A DNA stretch of 64,000 nt, taken from positions 60,844,501 through 60,908,500 of the forward strand of contig NC_134117.1 of assembly GCF_040939455.1 (NCBI RefSeq), read 5' to 3'. A program made the position numbers and the translations under genes. The notes beneath the pieces were generated by a model. It did no database searches, was not told the DNA's origin, and worked only from the letters and a program-made list of their open reading frames with translations. Positions 37,401 to 53,860 of the stretch are shown here, piece by piece. The first letter of the stretch is position 1; each line of letters opens with the position of its first letter. Origin of the DNA: Microcebus murinus. Lineage: Eukaryota > Chordata > Mammalia > Primates > Cheirogaleidae.

Positions 37401-40400
37401 ATCTCAGGCTCTTTGCTATTTTTGATGTGAGCTACAGAACAAGGTCTATGGGTGAACTTTCTCCCTGCTCTATGCCTCCCATGCCCCTCCCACAGATACC
37501 TTACTTGTTACCCTGTAAATCTCAGGATTCCCCCTCTGGTTTTCATCTTTCTTTCCTCCCCTCCACCATTCTGATTCCTGATCCATAGAATTTTGTGCCT
37601 CTAAGTTTGGAATACAGGCCAAGTACATGATGGTTTAGAGTCTGACATCCCTGAGAGTGACCAATATCCCACAAAGAAATTCCAGAGGCAGACTCAGGAT
37701 CCCATGCTTTCCCCACATCTCAATTTAGCACCCCCTCCCTTCCTATCATGCTGGGTGAGACTGTAGTTAGTGGCTCAGAGATATTTTTAGCCAAGCAGAC
37801 CTCATTGTCCACTGAGGTGGAGTTGGGGGAAGGGGAGGCAGGTGCCCACGTCCATCACACCAGGGCTTGTGGGGCAGTGGAGAGAAGGGAGGGGGCCAGG
37901 TTCCAAAAATAGTACAGTGAGCTCATTCAGCTGCCAGCTCTTGGGACAAGACAAAGGGGCTTTAAAAGGCGTGGGGGGTGGCTCAAGCTGGTCCTGCTCC
38001 AGCCAACACTGCCTTTCTCGGCATGGAGACCTTTGAGCCCATCAGCCAAGAGCCCCTCAGTCAAGCCTACTGCGACAAAACCCCAGACCCAGTTCCTGAG
38101 CTCCAAGACTCATTCTATGCAGGTACTATACTCCCATGTCTAAGAGAGTTCTGGGGTCTAGAATGAAGGGGAAAACATCAACAGTTTAAGAAGGGCAGTC
38201 TTTGGAAAGGTCTTATTCTCTTGTTCCCTCCTTTTCCTGTCCTCTTTCTCCTTTTCTCAGGAGAGTTTTAGTGCTCCTTTCTCAGTGGTGCTATGGCCAC
38301 ATGTCAAAGGGTTTTATGACCACATGAGCCATAAAAAACTCATGAGAACAGACTATGTGTGTGACAGGTCTGAGTACACTATGAATACACGAAGGCATGC
38401 AGGCATGAGTCTGTGGGAGAAGATGTGTGAATAAGAAAGTGCCTATGTGTGTGCTAGAGAAATCTTTGACAGTAGCAGTTCCTCACAGTGGACCATAGTG
38501 TTGTGTTCAGTGCTAAATTTACCTATATTATGGTCACTTAATCCTATTAGCAATCCTGTGAGGTAGCCATTATCACCTTCATTTAAAGATGAGGAAACTG
38601 AAGTTCAATGAGGTGAAGTAACTCTCCCATTATCAAAATCCTGAACAAACCTGTCTCTAATGCCTGTTCTCTCATCCACAGTACTGTTCTGTGGTATAAA
38701 CGTTGGGATCAGAGGAATAAGAATTTGGTATCTTGAGTGGAAAATAGATGGAATTTCGAGAATTTTTCAGGAGGAACTGGGGACCATCAACCAGAGAATA
38801 TCCATGGCCAAGACAGGGTCCTAGCTGGAGAGCAACCTCTCCCATTTCCTGGCCCCACCTATCCAGGCCCCACATGGCATGGGAAGCCCTGCCCTGGCTC
38901 CCTTTAGCACATAGTCCTTGCGTGCCTGCCTGGCAGCAGCTGCCAAAGCTCTTTACCTAGAAGGCTTGAAAAATAGGGGGCAGCTCTGAGGCCCAAAGAA
39001 GCCTACCCACGACCATCCCCAGCTTGGAGAAAAGGACAATATATTTAGCTGATGACCTTGAGATATTCTAAAGATTTGGAGGGTTACTTTGGAGACCAGC
39101 ACTCTGGGTTTTCCTGCATCTTGGATTCAAGACTACCCCTGGCTGTGAGTAGCAGGGATGTAAAGCACACAGGAGTGCCCTGGCAACTGGAAGGCCAAGA
39201 TAAACTCTAAAATTCTGTCCAAACTGTTAGCAACAGGATCTCCACAACGGAAAGTCTGGGAAGAAGGGGCACCTGGAGCATGTAGGTGTATTTGAGTGTG
39301 TGTTTTTGTATGGGTATTTACATATTACACATGAGTATTTACATATGTGTGCGAGAACTGAGGTGTACATAAGCTGGGGTATATGTGAACGAGAAAGTAC
39401 GCCTACAGTCAGCTTTCTAGACTAGACTGCTATTCTCGTTGAAATGATGTGTGGTGGGAGTTATTTCTGTGAATGTTTATCATGTTTATCATGATGGGGG
39501 TGGAATTGTGAATGAAGATCTTCATTGCTAAGGGTCCTTTGTGTCTTTATCATAGGAGTAAGGGGTGGAGAGAGGGCATGAGTCCTAAACTTTGTGAGAA
39601 GTCTCCTAACATGGTCTCTGTGGTGGGAGAAAAACGTCACTTCTCATCTTCTCTCTCCCTGGGACCTGCCTCATCTCCCTGCCTGCCATGGAGAGTGACA
39701 CATTCCCCCCTCCCCCAATTGCCAGTCAGGAATGGGAGGCAGGTGAGGAATGTGTGGGGTGGATAAGAGCACATCTCTGGGAAGCTAGAAGCAGAATAGA
39801 GGAAAGAGAGGCTAGAGGAGCTGTGGTCAGAGTAGTGTCAGGGCAGCCAACTGGACTCTGCCTTCCCTTTAACTGTCCTTGATTTCACCTTTCACCCTCA
39901 ATTGTATCCCCAAGTCAGAGGTCTTTGCCACAGGCTGGAGACATTGTGGATCAGGCCAGTGAAAGACAGGAGGTAGGAGATGGGAGGCAGGAGGTGGGAG
40001 GTGTGAGGGCGCTGGCTGGGGCACTGGGTGAAAGTCTTGGAGAACAAGGCTGAGGAGCTGGCTGGGGAAGCCCCACTGACAGTTCTCCCTCTTGCCCTCT
40101 TCAGAACTGCAACGTGCGGAAAGCCTCCAAGAGAAGAGTGTGAAGGAAGCCAAGACCAAATGCCGGACAATTGCATCCCTGCTAACGGCAGCCCCTAACC
40201 CCCACTCCAAGGGAGTGCTTATGTTTAAGAAACGCCGGCAGAGAGCCAAGAAGTACACCCTAGTGAGCTTTGGAGCTGCTGCTGGGACAGGCGCCGAGGA
40301 GGAGGACGGCATTCCCCCCACTAGTGAGTCAGAGCTCGAGGAAGAAACCTTCTCCGACGCCCGCAGCCTCACCAATCAGTCCGACTGGGACAGCCCCTAT

Positions 40401-42260
40401 CTGGACATGGAGCTGGCCAGGGTGGGCTCAGGCAAAGCGGAGGCGGGAGGGCAGCTGAGCGAGGCCTCTGGGAGAGGGGTCCAGCTCTTTGAACAGCAGC
40501 GCCAGCGCGCAGCCTCCAGCACCCAGGAGTTGGATAAGGTTGGCTCCGCAGCCATGAGCAATGGGCAGGGCCTGCAGTCACCACCTCCACCTCGGGCCCA
40601 GAGTGCTCCTCCGGACGCGGCTGTGCTCCCACCCAGCCCTTTGCCGGCCCCTGTAGCTAGCCCCAGCCCCTTCCTATTGGGTGGTGGGGCCTCCACCCCA
40701 GCTCCAAGCGTTTTTAACCGGTCGGCCAGGCCCTTTACCCCGGGCTTACAAGGGCAGAGGCCAAGCACCAGCTCGGTTATTTTCCGGCCCGTAGCCCCCA
40801 AGAGGGCGAATGAAAGCCTGGGAGGCCTCAGCCCCGCCCCACCCCCCTTTTTGTCCTCTCCACAGGGGCCCACCCCTCAGCCCAGCTTCCCCTCAGGGGT
40901 TCTCAGCCACATGCCAACCTCGGGTTCCGGCAGCACCTCCCGCGCCTCTGGGCCTGTGACGGCCACCAGTTCTCTGTACATCCCAGCCCCCAGTCGGCCT
41001 GTTACCCCAGGCGCAGCCCCAGAGCCCCCAGCTCCTCCTAGCGCAGCTGCCATGACGTCCACCGCGTCTATCTTCCTATCCACACCTCTGCGACCCTCTG
41101 CGCGCCCAGAGGTGCCAGCCCCGGGCCCAGCGGCCCCCGAGTCCCGCAGCGCCCGGGAACAGCGCATCTCGGTGCCAGCTGCACGCACCGGCATCCTGCA
41201 GGAGGCCCGGCGCCGGGGGACCCGGAAGCAGATGTTCCGGCCGGGAAAGGAGGAGAAGAACTCGCCCAACCCCGAGCTGCTCTCGCTGGTGCAAAACCTG
41301 GATGAAAAACCCCGGGCCGGGGGTGCTGAATCTGGTCCTGAGGAGGACGCTCTGAGCCTCGGGGCTGAAGCCTGCAACTTCATGCAGCCACCAGGGCCCA
41401 GGAGTTACAAGACCCTGCCTCACGTGACACCTAAAACCCCGCCTCCAATGGCTCCCAAGACCCCACCCCCGGTGGCTCCCAAGACTCCACCTCCAGTGGC
41501 TCCTAAACCTCCATCTCGAGGGCTCCTAGATGGGCTAGTGAATGGGGCAGCCCCTTCGGCTGGAATCGCTGAGCCACCAAGGCTTCAGGGAAGGGGTGGG
41601 GAGCTGTTTGCCAAGCGGCAGAGCCGTGCAGATAGGTATGTGGTGGAAGCTACACCTGGTCCCGGCCTTGGTCCTCGGCCCAGAAGTCCTTCTCCCACCC
41701 CCTCACTGCCCCCTTCTTGGAAATATTCACCCAACATCCGTGCCCCACCTCCTATTGCTTACAACCCACTGCTCTCCCCCTATTTCCCCCAGGCTGCCCG
41801 AACTCTCCCAAGTAAGGCCCAATCCCAGGGGCCTCGTGCAACCCCCAAGCAGGGCATCAAGGCTCTGGATTTCATGCGGCATCAACCCTACCAACTTAAA
41901 ACTGCCATGTTCTGTTTTGATGAGGTTCCCCCAACTCCTGGCCCCACCTCCTCAGGGGCTCCCAAAACTGCCCGAGTCCAGGAGATTCGCAGATTTTCCA
42001 CTCCGGGGCCCCAGCCTACTGCGGAGCCCCTGGCTCCCACCGTGCTTGCCCCCAGAGCAGCCACTACGCTGGATGAGCCCATCTGGAGGGCAGAGCTGGC
42101 CTCAGCCCCTGTTCCTAGCCCAGCCCCGCCTCCAGAGTCTCCCAGGGGCCTTGGGACTCCTCCCAGCTCTTGTGGTTTTCAGGTAGCCAGGCCCCGATTC
42201 TCAGCCACCAGAACAGGATTGCAGGCTCATGTATGGAGGCCTGGGGCAGGGCACCAGTGA
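34495..42260 (+). CDS. SYNPO2L: SYNPO2L (CHAP), PDZ-containing Z-disc protein, long isoform, 975 aa
   Basis: Exons 34495-34599, 35714-35865, 36308-36822 and 40105-42260 join in frame to 975 aa (human about 977). All introns are GT-AG. The start MGAEEEVLVTLSGGAPWGFR opens a PDZ domain spanning about residues 6-88, with the carboxylate-loop variant PWGF. Exon 3 is acidic and Pro-rich. Exon 4 opens KLQRAESLQEK and carries a basic, NLS-like cluster KKRRQRAKK near residues 298-306, long Pro/Ser-rich disorder and a KTPPP repeat near 41431-41514. The end is GLQAHVWRPGAGHQ. The family (synaptopodin-2) binds alpha-actinin and F-actin at the Z-disc and is heart and skeletal-muscle enriched. It lies head-to-head with SEC24C and is followed by MYOZ1, another Z-disc gene. 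Confidence 0.97.
37780..38022 (+). promoter_or_regulatory. SYNPO2L: Internal promoter for the SYNPO2L short isoform
   Basis: Upstream of the alternative ATG are a TATA-like CTTTAAAAGG (about 37960), a near-CArG/MEF2 box CCAAAAATAG (37903-37912) and a near-MEF2 box on the minus strand, CTAAAAATAT (37781-37790). Each muscle box misses consensus at one position. Promoter function follows from the isoform exon that comes next. Confidence 0.5.
38023..42260 (+). CDS. SYNPO2L: SYNPO2L short isoform (PDZ-less, CHAPb type), 751 aa
   Basis: An alternative first coding exon, 38023-38122, encodes METFEPISQEPLSQAYCD through to QDSFYA with a GTACTA donor. It splices in frame to the shared last exon (40105-42260): GCA G joins AA CTG to give ELQRAESL. 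Total 2,256 nt, 751 aa (human short form about 753). It lacks the PDZ domain and the acidic region. It must be driven by a promoter inside intron 3 of the long form. Confidence 0.92.
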
Positions 42261-42860
42261 GCAGGGCACGGGTCCCAGGACCAAGGAGAAGTGGAACATC
42301 CAGTTCCTAAAGTTGCTTCTCCTACCCTATCCCACCCCTTCTTTTCAAGCACCTGGAGGCTAAATTTCCTCCCGCCAGAGATAGTTTTAGAGTTGGTGTC
42401 CCATCCCCCAGCTTCCTCTTCACTCCCCACTTCCCTGCTGCTTTCCAACCTACTATCTCTGCTTTGATATCTTTGCTTTCCTTTGTCTCTGTATTTCCTT
42501 GCCTGTACCTCTGTCTTTATCTCCAGGCTTCTCTGCTCATATTCCTGCACAGGTCTCTGTTTCTTTACATTTGTGCTTTTCTCTGTGGGCCTTACTTTAA
42601 TGTTCAGTGAGAAGCACACAGAAGTTACCACTGGGACTTCAGGCAAGAAGCTGGCCACCTGGCAGACAGCAGAGGGACTGACCTGTTTGCACTAAGCTCC
42701 TCCCTACTCTTCATTCTGCTTTTCCAAGCTTGGGTGGCATATACCTTAGGCCTGTACATGTGTGTGCAAGTATGTGCAAGTGTGTGTGTGCACAGATGTT
42801 CTCTTCTGTCTGAGGCAAGAATAAGAGCGGAGCTCTAAATAAAGACCGAATCTGGGTCTT
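42261..42860 (+). other. SYNPO2L: SYNPO2L 3'UTR
   Basis: Pyrimidine-rich unique sequence ending with AATAAA at 42838-42843. Later AATAAA copies at about 43148 and 43780 could extend it. Confidence 0.65.
42838..42843 (+). terminator. SYNPO2L: SYNPO2L poly(A) signal AATAAA
   Basis: CTCTAAATAAAGACC, about 580 bp after the stop, followed by a GT-containing stretch. Confidence 0.6.
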
Positions 42861-44790
42861 ATCCTTGTACTGAGAGAAGGGTCAGATATTCCCACATAGA
42901 GCTTAGTGGGGAGAAACAGATTCACTAGAGGATAACTGCTTAGAGACCAGTGTCTGTAGCAGGTGTACAGCATCTTGTGAAACTAATGGAGTATGAGAAG
43001 ACTGAAGGCCCAGGACAGTTTGCATGGGCTGAGTTATACCAGTTAGACAAAGAACAGAACTAAGACTTCTTCTAATCATCAGGATTTCAGAAAGTTAGCA
43101 ACTTGAGAGCCCCATGCTGAGCAACCCAGTATCCAGGAAGTGAAAAAAATAAAGAAAAATTCCTCTGAAAATGAACAAATCATTGGCTTCTTTGCCTCTT
43201 GAGCCTAAGACAGTAAGGAGGGAAAAGAGAGCCATGGTGTGGAGAGTGAGGCAGAAGCCAGGAGCAGAGCAGAAATGAGTGACAGTGTGACAGGAGCGTG
43301 TGAGGGAGAGTGCAGTGTTGGCAGAAAGTAAAGTTGGGTAACAAGAAGCCAGCCAGGAAAAAATTGGGGGAATCAGGAAAAAATCTGAGGGAAAAAACTG
43401 AATTTGTTCAAGTAAAGGGGGATGATGGTGGGAGGGAGGTGGGAGGGTGTGTGCTGAATGCTGAAAGAACAGTTGGTGTCTGTGCGACCTCCTTTGAGTC
43501 TGTCCTTCAGTTTGTCTTCTGCAGCTTGTCATGACTGCCTGGGAAGGAGCAGGGAAGCACCAAAAGCCAAAACCTCTTTTCAGTCCTACCCTATCCTCAA
43601 AACCCTAGTTCTTGTTCATTTTCAGCTTCAGGTCCTGATCTCTGACCCTACAGGGATATGGACTCCCCCTTCACCAAGACCACCGCCAGCCACGTTTGCT
43701 GTTTCATCTGGAAAGTGAATAATCCCATTTGCATATTGCGCGTGCGTCATGAGTCACAGGACTTTGGTTTGTGCACAAGAATAAACTTATGCCCCGTGCC
43801 TTCTGTTGCTGTTTTCTTTTCTAGTTTTATACCCAAATCCTGATCTCTCCTTGATCTTCTCTAACCCATTCCCCTGATCTGATTTCTGATCTCTGTCTCT
43901 GTTCCTGTCCTCCCATTTTCACTCTTTTGTCCTCACCTCCAGGTCTTTTGCTCTTCCCTACCAATTCTGTCCTGCTCCAATTTAGCCAACTCCACCACTC
44001 CTTGTGGTTCCTTCTCCCTGCTGCAGTCTCTATTTAGGTTCTCCCCTTTCCTTTCCCGTTCCATACTTTCCAGGCAAGGCCTCAGTTTACAGAACTGAGA
44101 GAAGTTGGAAAGGTCCTCTGAGCCCTTTGCCATCAAAATTTCTTAGCTCCCTGGAGAAAGCAACTATGTTAATAGTCTCTGGAAATTAAAGGAAGAGAAA
44201 GCAATGGCTGGAGGTGAAAGTGGGATGGGAGAGGGAAGGAGGAGAGAAAGGTAGACCAGTGTGGACTGAGATTGATAAAGAAGAGAAGGCCATGGAGGCA
44301 GGCTAGAGTTAAAGACTTCTGAGAAGGAAAGTGCCAGTGCTCCCCTTCTACCAGCAGAGGGCACATCTGTACCAAAGACCAGACCCATGACGTATAGTCT
44401 ACATTGTAGACGCTCCCAAGTATAGTGTCTCAGAATTCCAAAGAAAGGGCCCAGATACAGGCTAACTAGCTTGTTTTCACCCACTCAGTCCTTACAGGTA
44501 CCCAATCATAGGAGATCAAACTTTCCCTTTGTTTTTGTTTTTGAGGGCGAGGGTGGTAGTGATAATGAAATCACCTTTTGCTATTTATGGTTTTTCTTCT
44601 AATTGCTTCCTTTGTGTTGGAAAGGAATGGAGAAGGACAGAAGATGAGGGGTCTGGAGGCACAGCTGGTCTGGGCAGAGGCCAGCTGAGAGGGGTATATT
44701 TTAGCCCTTAGCCTGAACCCGAAAAAGTACAGGATTGGGGAAGGTGTGGTCAGCAAGAGAAGAGAGTTCACAGAGAACAAAAGAAAGCTA

Positions 44791-44908
44791 CAAAAGCTAC
44801 TTCCTGGCACAAGCCCGTAGTCCTAGCTACGCAGAGGCTGAGGCTGGAAGATCAGTTGAGCCCAGGAGTTCGAGTCCAGCCTGCACAACATACCAAGACC
44901 CTGTCTCT

Positions 44909-44959
<51 letters not shown>

Positions 44960-45310
44960 TTTTTTTTTTGAGACAGAGTCTCACTTTGTTGCCCAGGCTA
45001 GAGTGAGTGCCGTGGCGTCAGCCTAGCTCACAGCAACCTCAAACTCCTGGGCTCTAGCAATCCTCCTGCCTCAGCCTCCACAGTAGCTGGGACTACAGGC
45101 ATGCGCCACCATGCCCGGCTAATTTTTTCTATATATTAGTTGGCCAATTAATTTCTTTCTATTTATAGTAGAGACGGGGTCTCGCTCTTGCTCAGAGTGG
45201 TTTCGAACTTCTGACCTCGAGCAATCCACCGCCTCTGCCTCCCAGAGTGCTAGGATTACAGGCGTGAGCCACCCCACCCGGCCAATAAATATATTTTAAA
45301 AGCTACTTCC
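44791..45310 (+). mobile_element. Old Alu monomer with (TA)n tail, invaded by a young Alu
   Basis: Duplicate AAAAGCTACTTCCT at 44791-44804 and 45297-45310 bounds a composite: an Alu arm 44805-44910, a (TA)n run 44911-44955 and an inverted strepsirrhine Alu 44957-45283. The outer duplication belongs to the older arm. Confidence 0.75.
44957..45283 (-). mobile_element. Strepsirrhine-type Alu, inverted
   Basis: Complete dimer with the lemur-type linker, inside the A/T tail of the older monomer. Confidence 0.9.
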
Positions 45311-46299
45311 TAAGGCAGCTGTAACAAGGTGGTCCTGGCTGTAGCAAAGATGCAGCAGCAGCTGGTTCCAGAACCTAAGCAGAAGGTAGAAGACCCACGG
45401 TGTTCCTGCAGCTACTGAGGAAGAGGCTGGGCAAATAACAGGCTTTTCCCAAGGGAGCTCTCATGTTTGTGCCCCTACCCAGAGGCTCCTTTGGAACAGT
45501 ATGGGACAGTCCAGATCCTATGGGGTGTGTTCTCCATTTGAAGGAAATATGAAATAGGAACCTCAGAGAACAAGCCCCTGTCAAGTTAGAGGTCTACATG
45601 TGCTTCTCAGGGAGACATGGATGTCTGTCCTTCACAGCAGGCCAAACTGAACACCCCAATAGTAAATGGGGGTTAAAAGGCAGATCCAAGTATTCACCTG
45701 TACTTAGAGCTGCCAGAGTTTAAGAGGAAAGAAAAGGGAGTCAGGCAGACAAAATAATTGCTCAAATCTTTCCCATATCATTCCCACATTCCATGCCTGG
45801 GAAACACTGGGTTTGATTAATTTGGTATCTTCTTCTGCCAAGAGCTGGCCCTCACAGAGAAAAGACCAACTTATGTAGGAACTTAAAAGAGCAGTTCCAT
45901 TGTGAAGACTTCCTGTCCCCAAACATAGTGTTTTAAGTCCTCCCTCCCAAATATACCCCAGATCTCTCCAGTTTTGGCCTGGATTGGCTGTGAGCAGCCC
46001 TCAGGGCATGTTCTCCAGGTTCTCTCTCTCCCATTCTGAATTCCTATCCACCACTTGCTGCCTGCTTCCCCTCTTCCTTTCAGTCTTCAATTTCTCCCTC
46101 AGTATTTTTCTGGATCTAGATTCTAGGTGTGAAGGGAAAGGAAGTCGCTGGGCAGACTGGTCCCTGGCTCAGACAGCTCAGCGGGAAAATCCCAAAGGTC
46201 TTTTCTACCCTTCCAGAGCCTCTGGGCAAGGAAGACACGATCTTGGTTCCAGGGTCTCAGTGCCCCCTGTGCCATTTGAGCTGCTTGCACTCATCATCT

Positions 46300-46309
46300 C
46301 TATTAATAA
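46300..46309 (+). promoter_or_regulatory. MYOZ1: MEF2 consensus / AT-box of the MYOZ1 promoter
   Basis: CTATTAATAA matches the MEF2 consensus YTA(A/T)4TAR exactly and lies upstream of the first MYOZ1 exon. It is also placed where a TATA element would be if transcription starts near 46335. Confidence 0.6.
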
Positions 46310-46334
46310 CCACCCTCCCTCCCCCACTGCCAGT

Positions 46335-46435
46335 GCTGCCCCCACGCCTGCCCAGCTCGTGTTCTGCGGTCACAGCAGCTCAGTCCTCCAAAGCTGCTGG
46401 ACCCCAGGGAGAGCTGACCACCGCCTGAGCAGCCG
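46335..46435 (+). other. MYOZ1: MYOZ1 exon 1, non-coding (5' end approximate)
   Basis: GC-rich segment ending AGCAGCCG on a GTAAGT donor (GT at 46436-46437). No ATG continues into MYOZ1, so it is 5'UTR. Confidence 0.55.
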
Positions 46436-47472
46436 GTAAGTCTCCAGCTCTATGGTCAGAGGGGCCGGAGCCCACTCTGTTGACTTCTGTGTCTGTGCCT
46501 AAAACTTTGATTCTTGATCTGGGGGAGTACCCTCCTCTCCATCTATGCTTAGCTCCCAGCTGTCCAGTTCAGGGGAACCACAGAGAGTTGGAAAGAGAGA
46601 GGTCTAGGAGGTTAGGGGGAATGGAGATGTTGGGGGGGGCACTAGAAAAAGGGGAAAGTAGACCCTACTAAGTTTACAGTAGAGTTGTGGATGTGTTTTT
46701 GAAACAAGATTCAGCAGAGGACAGCATTTTGCTAAGTGCCAACTTCTGTTAAGGAGGGGCTGAAGTCTGTATCTTCTCCTAGTTTGTCCTCCTGCACTGC
46801 CAGATCCTATTACTATGTTTCTGTCCTTCCTCAACTCCCCACTGCTGCAATGATATTGCTGAATTGACATATATCAGCGTTCAAATGCCACCCCCCCCCA
46901 CTCTGCTCTGAGGTCTGGAGTGGGAGAGACTGAAGGAGCAGAGAGCACGGCTGTGACCTCCCAGGCCATGTTCCAGCTGGCCCAATGGAAGAGCAACAAC
47001 TCTCCTTCCTATGGAGAATGTTTTTGGCTGAATCTCCTCAAGCTTGGCAGAACATTTCTCTGCCCCCCATGGGGCTTAGGGGAAGACTGAGGAGAGACCA
47101 GAGCCTGGAATCATAGCCCCCCCCAGTCTGATCTCTCAATGCAAATAAAAAGTTCAAATCATGCCAAGTCAATGAAACTTGGGTGCATGCCTTGCTTGTA
47201 TTATTGTTATTTTTCAAACACCCCCCCACTATGTTCTTAAGCTCTGCATCCACTCTATGTAAAACAGCTCACAGGAGGCTGGGGGCTGGGGTACCCAAGA
47301 TGTACTCAAGATGGGGGCTGGGGTACATCTATACTTCCTGCCCTGCTTCCCAGGAAATTGAAGCCATAAAGTAGTGAGTTTTCATCTTTTGGCAGAATAC
47401 ATATTTCTTTGAAAATCTGATGAAATTTTGTACCCTGAAGCCTTTAACCTAAGGTTAAGAAGTCTACCCTTG

Positions 47473-47766
47473 GCTAGGCGATGGCTCATGTCTGTATTCC
47501 CAGCCCTTTGGGAGACTGAGGCAGGAGGATCACTTGAGCCCAGGAGTTTGAGACCAGCCTGGGGAACATAGCGAGACCCCCATCTCTACAAAGAATTTTA
47601 AAAATTAGCAGAGTGTGGTGGTGCATGCCTGTAGTCCCAGATATTCAGGAGGCTGATGCAGGAGGATTGTTTGAGCACAGGAGGTGGATGGAGCCCATAG
47701 TGAGTTTAGATCGCGCCACTGCACTTAAGCCTGGGTAACAGAGTGAGACATTGTCTCTTAAAAAAC
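47473..47766 (+). mobile_element. AluJ-like element just upstream of MYOZ1 exon 2
   Basis: Diverged dimer (GGCGATGGCTCATGTCTG to GACATTGTCTC) with tail AAACAAACAAAC. It ends about 45 bp before the exon-2 acceptor. Confidence 0.8.
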
Positions 47767-47839
47767 AAACAAACAAAAAAGCAATCAGTCCCTATCCATG
47801 CTCCAACTCCTCCTTATCCAGGGTGAATCCACCTCCACA

Positions 47840-53201
<5,362 letters not shown>

Positions 53202-53461
53202 GGTGTTTCTTCCTCTAATTTGCATCAAGTTTCCCCTCTCTGGTTCCAATTTGGAGAGGGAATGCTGAGCAGGATACCCTCACTGTTAATCCAGTATCCT
53301 TGTGGGAATGGAGGGAAAAAGGAGAGAGATATCTGCCTTTCCATCCTTCACTCCAAGTCCCCACTCCAAGCATCCTTCCTCACCAACTCAGAGCTCCCCT
53401 TCCACTTGCTCCATATGGAACCTGCTCTCTTATGGAATTTGCTCTGCCACTGGTAACAGTC

Positions 53462-53467
53462 AATAAA
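53462..53467 (+). terminator. MYOZ1: MYOZ1 poly(A) signal AATAAA
   Basis: GTCAATAAACTTCAAGC, about 260 bp after the stop. The target duplication of an inverted Alu starts 23 bp further on. Confidence 0.85.
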
Positions 53468-53489
53468 CTTCAAGCAAATGAACTCATTC

Positions 53490-53497
53490 TTCCTCTG

Positions 53498-53529
<32 letters not shown>

Positions 53530-53860
53530 GAGACAGAGTCTCGCTTTGTTGCCTAGGCTAGAGTGAGTGCCGTGGTGTTAGCCTAGCTCACAGCAACCTC
53601 AAACTCCTGGGCTCAAGCAATCCTTCTGCCTCAGCCTCCCAAGTAGCTGGGACTACAGGCATGCGCCACCATGCCTGGCTCATTTTCCTATATATATTAG
53701 TTGGCCAATTAATTTCTTTCTATTTACAGTAGAGACCGGGTCTGGCTCTTGCTCAGGCTGGTTTCGAACTCCTGACCTCGAGCAATCCGCCCGCCTCGGC
53801 CTCCCAGAGAGCTAGGATTACAGGCTTGAGCCACCGCGCCCGGCCTTTCCTCTGATATTT
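53490..53860 (-). mobile_element. Strepsirrhine-type Alu with TSD, next to the MYOZ1 poly(A) site
   Basis: TTCCTCTGATATTT is repeated at 53490-53503 and 53847-53860 around a complete inverted dimer with a T-run of about 29. Confidence 0.92.

Larger units (their letters stand above)
42861..46299. other. SYNPO2L-MYOZ1 intergenic region
   Basis: Mostly unique sequence with two nested Alu-derived elements at 44805-45283. I saw no additional gene. Confidence 0.6.

Noticed and set aside
41542..42186. 214-aa frame in SYNPO2L exon 4
   Set aside because: Shifted frame of the Pro-rich coding exon; the main frame is continuous and matches SYNPO2L.
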